From Aestuariivirga sp. (GTDB taxonomy: Bacteria > Pseudomonadota > Alphaproteobacteria > Rhizobiales > Aestuariivirgaceae), in contig JAUXUN010000080.1 of NCBI GenBank assembly GCA_030680855.1, forward strand, positions 1 to 64,000: a DNA stretch of 64,000 nt, written 5' to 3'. Below the pieces are notes generated by a model that was not told where the DNA came from, ran no database searches, and saw only the letters and a program-made list of their open reading frames with translations. Numbering within the stretch: position 1 is the first letter of the stretch; each line of letters opens with the position of its first letter. Below, piece by piece: positions 20,118 through 29,157 of this stretch. A program made the translations under genes and the position numbers.

Positions 20118-21788
20118 GTGCCCGGTCAATTGCGGATCCTGCGTCTGGTTCTCCTGATTGCGTGTTTCTTTATCCACGCGCTTCCGGTCGAAACCGCCAC
20201 GACCAAGAAGAAGCCCGTCGAAAAGACGCCGGTTTCGCCGCCCATGGTTTTTGCCATCGTGCGCAGCGCGACTGTGGGCTGCGAGCCCAATTGCCCGCAA
20301 TGGATTTCAGCCGAAGGGCAGATCATGCCGGGATCGGCCAGCCAGTTCCGCAAGATTCTCAAGCAGGCGGGCAAATTGCGCCTGCCGGTGGTGATCACCT
20401 CGCCGGGCGGCGATGTCGAGGCGGCCCTGGCAATGGGCCAGATGATCCGCCAGAGCAAGCTTGACGTGCTGGTGGGCTGGACGCTTTTTACCGGCTGCAA
20501 TCCCACGGTTAAAACCTGCAAACTGCCGAAGGAGCAGAAGGGCGTTTACGCCGGGCTCACCATGACCAGCAGGGGCTATTGCCTTTCCGCCTGCCCCTTC
20601 GTTCTGGCCTCGGGGCAAAAGCGGATTCTCGGAGCCGGCGCCATTCTCGGCGTGCATGAGATCACCACCCAGCCCATCACCCAGCGCATCCGCTACAACG
20701 AGACCTACCGGATGGTGAACGGCAAGAAAAAAGTTCTCAGCCGCAAGGTGGTGAGCCGGAAAAACATTATCGGTAAACCGACAACGAAACTGAGCAAGCC
20801 GTTCGACAAGAAACTGAAGGCTTACCTGAACACCATGGGCGTTAGCCTTGCCATGCTTGACCTCCTGCATCTGGCACCGCCGTCGGCCATCCACACCCTC
20901 AGCTATGATGAAATGAAATCCACCAATCTGGTGACGGCGTTTGGCGATGCGGCGGATTTGGTGTCACACAGCCTGTGCAAGACCGCGACGCCCGCGGACA
21001 ACTGCAAGGTGGAGAAGAATTTCGTCGTGGCGCTGGCCAAGCCGCCTGCGCCGCCAAAGGAATTTCAACCGGGCCGGTCCACCGCCGGACCCGATATGAC
21101 CTTTGCCATCGTGCGCAGCAGCCTAGCCGGGTGCGAGCCGCTCTGTCCCGAGTGGATTTTTGCCGAAGGAAAAATCACCGCAAAAACTCCCGCGCTTTTC
21201 AAAGCAATTCTGGCAAAGACCGGAAGCCGGCGGCTGCCGCTCGTAATCCGGTCCGATGGCGGCGATGCGCTTGCCGCCATGGCGATGGGCCGGCTGATCC
21301 GGACCCGGAAAATCGATGTGACTGTCGCCTCAACCCTGTTTGCCGGATGCCCGGTTGCCAAGACTGATTGCAGGTCAAAGCTGGACAAGGGCGGCTACTA
21401 CCGCGGAGTGCTCGAAAGCAACAAGGACTATTGCAATTCCGCCTGCACTCTCGTGCTTGCCGCAGGGCGGAAGCGGCAGGTGGAGTTGCGGGCCACGGTC
21501 GGAGTTCAAAAACTGGCTCAAACAGACGACAAAGTTTTTGGAACCTCCGCGTCAAAAAAGCCCCAAGATGATTTTCAGCGCGGTCTTGACTCGTATCTTG
21601 ATGAGATGGGCATCAGCCGCGAGCTTCTTGCGGCGATGAACAAAGTGCCCGCCGGGGGACTTCACAACTTGAATGTTGCCGAACTGAAGGCCGCCAAGCT
21701 GGTGACTGAGCCTGCACTTGCCGCGCGCGAGGTGAGTAGCGCAGTGTGCCAAGTGTTGCCAGTGCCCGACAATTGCATTTGGCGCTAA
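20118..21788 (+). CDS. Secreted protein with two tandem ClpP/crotonase-like (COG3904-type) domains
   Basis: Internal repeat: FAIVRSATVGCEPNCPQWISAEGQI / FAIVRSSLAGCEPLCPEWIFAEGKI and YCLSACPFVLASG / YCNSACTLVLAAG. Confidence 0.75.
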   Translation: MPGQLRILRLVLLIACFFIHALPVETATTKKKPVEKTPVSPPMVFAIVRSATVGCEPNCPQWISAEGQIMPGSASQFRKILKQAGKLRLPVVITSPGGDVEAALAMGQMIRQSKLDVLVGWTLFTGCNPTVKTCKLPKEQKGVYAGLTMTSRGYCLSACPFVLASGQKRILGAGAILGVHEITTQPITQRIRYNETYRMVNGKKKVLSRKVVSRKNIIGKPTTKLSKPFDKKLKAYLNTMGVSLAMLDLLHLAPPSAIHTLSYDEMKSTNLVTAFGDAADLVSHSLCKTATPADNCKVEKNFVVALAKPPAPPKEFQPGRSTAGPDMTFAIVRSSLAGCEPLCPEWIFAEGKITAKTPALFKAILAKTGSRRLPLVIRSDGGDALAAMAMGRLIRTRKIDVTVASTLFAGCPVAKTDCRSKLDKGGYYRGVLESNKDYCNSACTLVLAAGRKRQVELRATVGVQKLAQTDDKVFGTSASKKPQDDFQRGLDSYLDEMGISRELLAAMNKVPAGGLHNLNVAELKAAKLVTEPALAAREVSSAVCQVLPVPDNCIWR

Positions 21789-21813
21789 CATTGCCTGCAT
21801 GGCGGTACAACGC

Positions 21814-22761
21814 TCAAGGGCCAGTCTGGTCAAGCAAGGCGAGATCTGCGGCGGGCAATTCCAGGCTTGCGGCGCGGATGAAGGATTGCACCTGCTCAAC
21901 CGAGGTGGCCGATGAGATCGGCGCTGTAATCCCGGGCTGGGCCATGACCCAAGCAAGCGCCACTTCCGCCGGCTTCGCATTGTTGCGCCGCGCAACGTCG
22001 TCGAGCACCTCAAGCATGCGCATGCCGCGGGGCGTCAGGTAATCGGCAACATCCTCGCCGCGCTCGCTTTGCCCGAGATCGGCAGGGGTTCGGTATTTTC
22101 CGGTGAGGAAACCTTTGGCCAGGGCGAAATAGGTGATGACACCGATGCCCTCGGCCACGCAGAGATCGCGCAGGGCGCCTTCAAAGCCAGAGCGGTCGTG
22201 GAGATTGTACTCGGGCTGCAGAACATCATAGCGCGGCAGATCATGGGTGCGCGACACGTCAAGCGCGGTACGCATCTGGCCCGCATCGAGATTGGAGGCA
22301 CCCACCGCACGCACCTTGCCCTTCTTCCGCAATTGCTGAAAGGCGCCAAGGGTTTCCTCATAGCTTGTTGCTGGATCGGGCCAATGGGACAAGTAGAGAT
22401 CAATGACGTCAACGCCGAGCCGGCGCAGGGACGCATCGGCCGCCTGCTCGATATATTTCGCGCCGAGGCCCTTGCGGTCCGCGCCCATGTCGGAGCCCAC
22501 CTTGGTGATGATCACCATGCGATGGCGGTTGGCCCGCGACTTCATCCATTTGCCGATGATCGTTTCGGATTCACCGCCCTGGTGGTTGGGAACCCATGAG
22601 GAATAGACGTCGGCGGTGTCGATGGCATTGAAGCCGGCCTCGGCGAAACGGTCGAGAATGGCGAAGGACGTGGTTTCATCGGCCGTCCAGCCAAACACAT
22701 TGCCGCCCAGGACAAGCGGGGCAATGTCAATTCCGGTACGGCCAAGGGGACGGGTTTTCAT
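21814..22761 (-). CDS. Aldo/keto reductase
   Basis: MKTRPLGRTGIDIAPLVLGGNVFGW..., FNAIDTADVYSSW. Confidence 0.9.
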   Translation of the reverse strand: MKTRPLGRTGIDIAPLVLGGNVFGWTADETTSFAILDRFAEAGFNAIDTADVYSSWVPNHQGGESETIIGKWMKSRANRHRMVIITKVGSDMGADRKGLGAKYIEQAADASLRRLGVDVIDLYLSHWPDPATSYEETLGAFQQLRKKGKVRAVGASNLDAGQMRTALDVSRTHDLPRYDVLQPEYNLHDRSGFEGALRDLCVAEGIGVITYFALAKGFLTGKYRTPADLGQSERGEDVADYLTPRGMRMLEVLDDVARRNNAKPAEVALAWVMAQPGITAPISSATSVEQVQSFIRAASLELPAADLALLDQTGP

Positions 22762-22849
22762 GGGGGAGCTCCAAGTGCGGTCACAGGTTTTCAACCGCAC
22801 GGGAGACGCTGTCAACTTGGTCTTACTGCTTGCTTAATGACAGAGGGAT

Positions 22850-22895
22850 TGGCGCACCCGAAGGGATTCGAACCCCTGGCCTCTGCCTTCGGAGC
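22850..22895 (-). tRNA. 3' fragment of tRNA-Arg(CCG); candidate att site
   Basis: Minus strand CTCCGAAGGCAGAGGCCAGGGGTTCGAATCCCTTCGGGTGCGCCA: anticodon loop through CCA; no 5' half present. Confidence 0.85.
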
Positions 22896-22930
22896 TATGC
22901 GTATATAGGCTATCTCTTTGATTTTGTTCA

Positions 22931-23020
22931 AGTGCCTGTAACTCAAACACCGTGAACAGAACGGGAAATTCACCGCATTATCCGGACAAGTGCTGCTGGC
23001 CTTCGCGATCTCATTCGGCA
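22931..23020. repeat. Imperfect direct repeat copy A (integrase 3' end remnant)
   Basis: Matches 24723-24823: AGTGyCTGTrrCyCAAACrCmGTGAACAGAACG... and NEIAKASS~YEIAEAIS in the integrase frame. Confidence 0.75.
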
Positions 23021-23023
23021 TGA

Positions 23024-23839
23024 CTACGGCCCGCCGCGCCACGGCTCACCCGGCAGCCGCTCGATGAGCGCGGCCTGGACCTGTGCGGCTGCCGTAGTGA
23101 AGTCCCATGAATATCCGCTTGCCAGCAGCGGGCCGATGTCAGCGGTGAATTGCGGGTCGGTGCGTTTCTGTTGCATGTTCTGTTCGAAGAGCGCGCGGGT
23201 AACACTATGGCCGTCATGATCCATGTAGGCCGCAAAGGTCTCGACCACGAGGACAGGATCAACACCGCCTTGCGTAAGGGCCACCGCCAGATCGAAGAGG
23301 TCGCGGCCTTTCTTGCGCTGATACAGCGCGCGCAATTTCGTGCCGAGCAATTCGTCAAGCTCGTAGGTCGGTATCTCGCAACTGCCCTCGAACCAGCGTG
23401 ATGCGACGCTGAACGGAACGCGCTTGAACCCGTGAACCGCGAAATGCTCCCGTGAGTTGATTTCCACTTTCAGCTTCATGTTGATCGGCGGGGCGTCTTC
23501 CGACGCATACCGGTATACGAACGTGACGCGGCCTTCGGTCTGTTTCCAGCGAGGTGCTCCCAACCACGGGTCAAGGACAGAACGCAGCGCGTCCATCACC
23601 GGTCCCGCCGGTTCGGCGCGCATCTGCACGAGGTCGATGTCCTCGGAATAACGCGCAGCTGGTTTAAGATAGAGTTTGTAAAGCGCCGTCCCGCCACGGA
23701 AGGCCAGCGCCTCCGCAAGCACAGGGTTAGAGAATATCTCGACCAAGGCGCGGCTGATGACAAGGTCCTGCTCGACCTGGATATCCTGCACCCAGGAGGC
23801 CTGCGACCGCCACTCAGTAATATAGTCACGTGGGATCAC
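23024..23839 (-). CDS. abiEii: AbiEii/AbiGii-type nucleotidyltransferase toxin
   Basis: FRGGTALYKLYLKPAARYSEDIDLV (nucleotidyltransferase motif GGT...SEDIDL); overlaps abiEi start by 4 bp. Confidence 0.88.
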   Translation of the reverse strand: MIPRDYITEWRSQASWVQDIQVEQDLVISRALVEIFSNPVLAEALAFRGGTALYKLYLKPAARYSEDIDLVQMRAEPAGPVMDALRSVLDPWLGAPRWKQTEGRVTFVYRYASEDAPPINMKLKVEINSREHFAVHGFKRVPFSVASRWFEGSCEIPTYELDELLGTKLRALYQRKKGRDLFDLAVALTQGGVDPVLVVETFAAYMDHDGHSVTRALFEQNMQQKRTDPQFTADIGPLLASGYSWDFTTAAAQVQAALIERLPGEPWRGGP

Positions 23840-24636
23840 TGCTCGGCCTCCACGTCGGCGTTGATATCGAGCTTCCAGCCTTCGTCCCGCCGGGAACCTT
23901 TATCCGCCGCCGTCGGCAACAGGAGCGTTGTCTGCCGGGCGTGCGCGCGCACATAGGACTTCAGAGCCGGTGCACGCGTGCCCGCCTCCACCCGCTCCAA
24001 TAGGTAGCCCAGCCGCTGTGCCCAAGACATAGGCGCCGTCTGCGCCGCCACTACGAGCTTATCGGGGTCGAGATTGTCGGCAAGTTCACCGAGAATCGTC
24101 GCCACCTGGTCGAGGCCACCGACATGGTTGTAATAGCCGACAAGATCGACGGCCGTTGCCTCGGGGGTTGAGACGAGGACGGTGCCGCGCGGTGTGTTGA
24201 AGCTCTGCACGGAAACAGCACTGATGTTCTTGCGCACGGCGAAGGCGACGCGCACCGCGCCGCAGACGATGGGGCGGCGTGGTTTTGCCACCATCACTTG
24301 GTATTCTTGCGGGCGGTGATGGGCAGCACCATGATATTGTGCGGCGGAGAGCAGGCCCGTGTAGTAGGACATGCCCAGCCTCTTCATCAGCGCCGGGATG
24401 AACTGGTCGGCGGGCAGACAGCCGAGGGAGCGGTATTCCGGGGGGATGATGACGTAAAATCCCCGGGCCGGTGATGCGACCAGTCCCTGCTTGGCAAGAC
24501 GGTTCAGGGCGAGCTTGGCAGCGTCGGCCGAAACGCCCAAAGCGGCCTGTGCTTCAGAGGAGCTGAAGTGATAGTGACCGCTGGCTGCCAAACGGGAAAT
24601 GTAGTCGCGGGCGTTCAAACGAGATTCTGATTTCAT
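23836..24636 (-). CDS. abiEi: AbiEi-type antitoxin with N-terminal winged HTH
   Basis: Winged-HTH N-terminus and AbiEi C-terminal region; partner of AbiEii. Confidence 0.85.
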   Translation of the reverse strand: MKSESRLNARDYISRLAASGHYHFSSSEAQAALGVSADAAKLALNRLAKQGLVASPARGFYVIIPPEYRSLGCLPADQFIPALMKRLGMSYYTGLLSAAQYHGAAHHRPQEYQVMVAKPRRPIVCGAVRVAFAVRKNISAVSVQSFNTPRGTVLVSTPEATAVDLVGYYNHVGGLDQVATILGELADNLDPDKLVVAAQTAPMSWAQRLGYLLERVEAGTRAPALKSYVRAHARQTTLLLPTAADKGSRRDEGWKLDINADVEAEQ

Positions 24637-24638
24637 GT

Positions 24639-24669
24639 GCATAAAGTATCATTTTTTGATACTTTATGC
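24639..24669. promoter_or_regulatory. Perfect 13-bp inverted repeat at the abiE promoter
   Basis: GCATAAAGTATCA-TTTTT-TGATACTTTATGC overlapping the abiEi 5' end. Confidence 0.8.
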
Positions 24670-24722
24670 AATTGATTTAGATAAATGGTAAAAGGGTCGG
24701 CATCCATACAAGATATTGATGG

Positions 24723-24823
24723 AGTGTCTGTGGCCCAAACGCAGTGAACAGAACGTTAATTTCATCGCATTCTCCGAACACTACCGGGACGGCCGCTGAT
24801 GGCCTCCGCAATCTCATACTGGT
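24723..24823. repeat. Imperfect direct repeat copy B (3' end of integrase gene)
   Basis: See copy A at 22931-23020. Confidence 0.75.
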
Positions 24824-25901
24824 GGTCCGGATTATGGTGGCCATAATGTTTCAGCAGTGTTGGAACGCTGGTTGCAAGGAAATCTGAAATCTTAAACGGG
24901 TCCTTGCCAGATTGCATGAGCCAAGTGGCTGCCGTATGCTTCAGGGTGTGAGGCGAAACGTTCTTGAGGTTGACACGGTCAACAGCATTGTTGAATGCCG
25001 TCTTGATGTCTGCAACTGGCTTGCTTTCCCAAAGGATGACGTGCCCGATGTCAAACTCCAACTTTCGCGCCCGTCGAAGATGCGACAGCAAGCGCGAAGG
25101 TATGGCGCATTGTCCACGTTTCTTTTTGGTCTCGGCAAGACCATCCCTTCGAAAATCTATCTTGCGACGAGCCAAATCAACCTTCGGCCAGCGCAGCGAC
25201 AAGATCGCTTCCTTGCGTCTTCCGGTATAGAGCCCAATGAGGATGAACAGCGCCAAATGATATTGAGGGCGCGAGGTGCGCCTCCACTTCAAGGGCTGCC
25301 GATTGCTTATGTCAAACAGGATCGGGGAAAAGCCCAAAGCGCCCGCCAACAGCATCGCTGCTTCTTGCCGTGTAAGCCAGCGCTCTCGCGCTGGCGATTC
25401 GGGTGGGCGGGCAATTGATACGAGCCGGGTAATTATTTGCGCATCCAGTGCGCTCTTGATGGCACTCTGCAATATGCCGAGATCACGGCGTACTGTGCTT
25501 GGAGATGCTTTGCGCCAAATTCTAAATCCTTCACACAGAGAAGGTGCCTCCGCCAAAGACTTCCCCATGAAAAATTCCGAAAGTGGAACAGCTGCGTATG
25601 CAGCCCTCTCGCTGTCTTTGCCGTTTGCCTCAAGCCGTTCCAGATAGTCAGTCAGAACATCGGTCACGAGGATTTCTGCGGGCTCGCGTGACCCACGTTT
25701 TTGCGTGTAGCGTTGGAGAAATTGCGCGAACTTGATTTGAGCCTCTGCGCTGTCTGCCGTACCAGTGCTGCGCTCGCGGCTGCGGCCCCGTTCTGTCCAA
25801 AGGATGTAGAAGCACCCGCGCTTAGCAAGAAATTTGAGCTTTGGTCCTTGATTGCGTCTCGACATGGTCCCACCGTGTTTGTTTCGATGTAAACTTCCCA
25901 T
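24762..25901 (-). CDS. Tyrosine recombinase/site-specific integrase
   Basis: TGRRKEAILSLRW ... HTLKHTAATWLMQSG ... HYGHHNPDHQYEIAEAI catalytic-box features; start may be at 25865. Confidence 0.92.
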   Translation of the reverse strand: MGSLHRNKHGGTMSRRNQGPKLKFLAKRGCFYILWTERGRSRERSTGTADSAEAQIKFAQFLQRYTQKRGSREPAEILVTDVLTDYLERLEANGKDSERAAYAAVPLSEFFMGKSLAEAPSLCEGFRIWRKASPSTVRRDLGILQSAIKSALDAQIITRLVSIARPPESPARERWLTRQEAAMLLAGALGFSPILFDISNRQPLKWRRTSRPQYHLALFILIGLYTGRRKEAILSLRWPKVDLARRKIDFRRDGLAETKKKRGQCAIPSRLLSHLRRARKLEFDIGHVILWESKPVADIKTAFNNAVDRVNLKNVSPHTLKHTAATWLMQSGKDPFKISDFLATSVPTLLKHYGHHNPDHQYEIAEAISGRPGSVRRMR

Positions 25902-26038
25902 GTGCCAGGAGGTATCCGTCGTCGGGTTCCAATTTGGACAAATGAAAGCTTACCATCATTCATCAACCGATGGATAGCCCCAACGGAGAGTCCGACTCGC
26001 GTTGCGAGTTGCTTTGGAGTTTCAAGCAGACAGTTCAT
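25664..26038 (-). CDS. HTH/excisionase-like DNA-binding protein overlapping the integrase 5' end out of frame
   Basis: ETPKQLATRVGLSVGAIHRLMNDGKLSFVQIGTRRRIPPGTWEVYI. Confidence 0.65.
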   Translation of the reverse strand: MNCLLETPKQLATRVGLSVGAIHRLMNDGKLSFVQIGTRRRIPPGTWEVYIETNTVGPCRDAIKDQSSNFLLSAGASTSFGQNGAAAASAALVRQTAQRLKSSSRNFSNATRKNVGHASPQKSS

Positions 26039-26331
26039 TTCTCGATCTCGATCAAGGTAAACGACATCACTCAAAATCAACCCACGATCAGATTTAAGCA
26101 ATTGGGATAGGCGGGAAAAGGCGTGAAGATAGATCACGCGGAATGACTCAGGCGAGTTCATACTCTTCCACCAATGCTTAGAATCTAAAGGTGCATCATC
26201 GCCAGATATCGACATTCATCCTCCACTACCGCAACTGAACCCAGGGAGATCCCATGGGTTGGGAAACTCACGGTCACTTTCTTCCCGCATCTGAAACCCA
26301 GAGTGGGGTGGGCGGCGATTTGCGACTGAAG

Positions 26332-26457
26332 AGGCCCGCTGAATGAGGTGGGCCGCACCGAAGGCCGGAATGAAATGGAGGACTGCGCGAATGCGAACCA
26401 TGTCGAACAGAATGATCTTTGAAAGCTTGCGCAGTTGCGGCCCACCGCAGCGGGCCT
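26332..26457. repeat. Interrupted inverted repeat upstream of the IS110-like fragment
   Basis: AGGCCCGCTG-N5-GGTGGGCCGCA (26332-26357) versus TGCGGCCCACC-G-CAGCGGGCCT (26436-26457). Confidence 0.6.
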
Positions 26458-26573
26458 AGAAAGGAGCGCCGCCTACCCCGCGATCGGGGATCAGCAAACT
26501 AAAAGAGTCATCGCGCAGCGATGGCCATAAGGTGACCAGAGACGACCACAACATCAAAGAGAGGGAGACGAAG

Positions 26574-26762
26574 ATGCAAATCGAAACACCCGAACATACA
26601 GACATTGAGCTACCTGTGACGACGACACTGAATGCGATTTTTGCGCCCTTGGAACTGAGCCGATCAAAGTGGCTCGTGACCTCGCTGTTGCCTGGTGGCA
26701 GCGAGCGCATGTCGAAACATACCCCCGACCGCTGTGAAGGTTTCGATCTGGTCATCGTTTGA
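26574..26762 (+). pseudogene. N-terminal fragment of an IS110-family transposase
   Basis: TTTLNAIFAPLELSRSKWLVTSLLPGGSERMSKH matches the start of IS110-type DEDD transposases, then terminates early. Confidence 0.65.
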
Positions 26763-26831
26763 CGTGGCTGCGAGTATGGCTCTCGACGTTGGTCGACGCG
26801 AAGATTTTCACGAACTGTTGACGTCATGCCG

Positions 26832-28568
26832 CTACGAAATCCCCAAGCCCTTTTTCCGGCTCCCCCAATCCCAGGAAATCCCTTGGTTATTCGCTGTTCC
26901 AGAAATCACCTTACCCTTTAAATCTTCAAGACTTGGTTTCCATGGCACGAGTACAAATTCTTTGGCGTTCTCGATGATCGCGTACTTGCCGCTCGCAAGT
27001 GTGACGGAGTGCTTGTAGGTGCCGGAGAATTGCTCACCCTCAAGCGGGTTGGCGTGGCCGAGTCCTGATCTGGTGGAAATGCCAACAGCGGCGCGCTGCA
27101 ATTCTCTGCGCCCCAATTCTGCAATTGATGCTGCCGATGGCCGTACAACGCCGCCGTCAATTTGCCGGGCAAAGCCACGCTCTACGAGCCACTGTGTCCG
27201 GTTCCGCAGTGCAGTTTTCACGTCAGCCCCGAATCCTTGGTCCACAATCGGAATTGGGATCTTGCTGGTGAGCGCCTTGTCGAGCCAGGTCGCGCCTTCT
27301 GTTTCGACCAAGTTTTCCAGTTTGAGGTAAGACAGGATTTGTAGGCGAATGCGCTGCCGGTTGTTCTCGCCCGCGTTGGCGGCCTCAAGTGAGACGATCA
27401 TGCCCTTCTCAGGAAGCAACTCGGGTCTGGTCTGGCCCATATCAGCATAGTGAGCTTTGCCGTCCACACCATCAATTACGACAAAGTACCGGTCGCTGAT
27501 CTCGTCGGTCAGTCCGAGACCTGCCACGCGACCAATAAGTTTAGCTTGCTGTTTGGAGCTGTCGTGGATTGTGAAGTTCCCTGCGGCGCGGTCAATGCCA
27601 GCTTCCCGCATAACCCGGTGCATGGTCTTGATGATGTCGCCGCGTTGCCCAAGTGATTTGAGTTTCTGCTCAGTGTGCGGGTCAATCTCCCAGACACCTG
27701 TCTGCCTTTCGATTGCTAATCCGAAGTTCTCCAGCTTGCGTAGCCGTGACATTTGGGCAGCATGGGCGGGTGGGTCCGAGGGTGGCAGGGCGCTGACCAC
27801 GAGAATGCCTTGGTCCATGTGCTTCAGGATAGACCTATCAAGCTTGGTAAACCGGTCTGCGTCGACTTCCCGCGCCAGCTTCAGCCTCATGTCGAATTCG
27901 TTTTCCGGCCCCAGCTCAAGGGTCAGAAGCTCTCCGGCCCGTTGCCGGATGCCATGCGAGATATAGTCTTTCGCAATGATCAGGTCCTTGCCATCTTCGG
28001 CCTTGCCCCTGATCACGATGTGCGTATGTGGATGTCCGGTGTTGAAGTGATCGACGGCCACCCAATCCAGCTTTGTCTCAAGGTCTGACTCGACACGCAG
28101 TATCAGTTCCCGAATGAAGGGTTTTAGATCCCCGATTTCAGTTGCATCGTCTGCCGAAATTATGAACCTGAATTGATGGCGGTCACCGTCACATTTCTCA
28201 ATGAAGGCTGATCCGTCGGCTTCATCAGTTTCGCGCCCATAGAGCTGCCCCGCCTCACCTTCCTGAGTCACGCCATCTCTCTGAATGTAGCACATATGGG
28301 CGCGGGCCGGCGCGAGGTTGCCCGGCTTCAACTTCGCAATGCGACCTTTCACGATAGCCCGACGCTTACCGCCAGGAACCAGCCCAGCTCCCGCCAGTGT
28401 TCCGAATGCAACGCCGCGTCCAATCCGGCTTCCGGTAAACGACGACCTCCGCCTCGATTTCATGCCGCTCTTGTAGGCATAGTCCAGCACGCTGCGCAGA
28501 TATGTACCGCTACGTCCGCTCTTGTTGCTGCCGATGCGACCGAGATGTGGTTCTAATTCTTCTGACAT
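26832..28568 (-). CDS. Relaxase/mobilization nuclease (VirD2-like, DUF3363-type)
   Basis: HFNTGHPHTHIVIRGKAEDGKDLIIAKDYISHGIRQRAGELLTLELGP. Confidence 0.88.
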   Translation of the reverse strand: MSEELEPHLGRIGSNKSGRSGTYLRSVLDYAYKSGMKSRRRSSFTGSRIGRGVAFGTLAGAGLVPGGKRRAIVKGRIAKLKPGNLAPARAHMCYIQRDGVTQEGEAGQLYGRETDEADGSAFIEKCDGDRHQFRFIISADDATEIGDLKPFIRELILRVESDLETKLDWVAVDHFNTGHPHTHIVIRGKAEDGKDLIIAKDYISHGIRQRAGELLTLELGPENEFDMRLKLAREVDADRFTKLDRSILKHMDQGILVVSALPPSDPPAHAAQMSRLRKLENFGLAIERQTGVWEIDPHTEQKLKSLGQRGDIIKTMHRVMREAGIDRAAGNFTIHDSSKQQAKLIGRVAGLGLTDEISDRYFVVIDGVDGKAHYADMGQTRPELLPEKGMIVSLEAANAGENNRQRIRLQILSYLKLENLVETEGATWLDKALTSKIPIPIVDQGFGADVKTALRNRTQWLVERGFARQIDGGVVRPSAASIAELGRRELQRAAVGISTRSGLGHANPLEGEQFSGTYKHSVTLASGKYAIIENAKEFVLVPWKPSLEDLKGKVISGTANNQGISWDWGSRKKGLGIS

Positions 28569-29157
28569 AATTGCGCAAACACCGCAAAATGATTGCTACA
28601 TGTCGCAAGATGTGATGGGTTGGCTAGATTACAAGATGGTGATTATCGCTGAGTTAAACATCAATGTGATGCAAGGATGTTGGTGATCGAGAGAAAAACC
28701 TGGTGATACATCAACCTGAGTCAAATCAAACTCTTCCAATCACAATGACGCTACTGCTTTTATCCTGCTTTCCTTTCTCCATTCGATCCGTATACTGAGG
28801 ACTTCACGGAATTTCATACGTGACTATCTATGACGGCTATTCCATCATCCAAGTAAACTACGTGGCACTGCACGAACGAAAGGTGGGAAGCCAAGGCATT
28901 CGGACATTCTGCGACGGCCAATTCACGTTTAAAGCTCGATGTCTGGATCTTATTTTTGGTGCCCACTTATGTCAAAATCGATCTTCAAAACGAGTTTGGA
29001 GGATGTATGTCGAAGGCAATTATTGACTTCTCTAACCTACTAAATGTGCATCGGAACGCCAATATTTCGTTGTTCAATGAGGCAAGGAACGGCGAGCAAA
29101 GGCGAGTGAAAAGCATCATTTGGTGACGTGATTCAAGCCCTGCTCGCCGCCCAATAT

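Noticed and set aside
22850-22895. Complete functional tRNA gene
   Set aside because: Only the anticodon loop to CCA is present; no D-arm or 5' acceptor strand lies upstream on the minus strand.
28820-29026. 68-aa plus-strand ORF in the AT-rich gap after the relaxase
   Set aside because: No recognisable domain, and the region appears to be decayed element DNA; insufficient support for a CDS call.
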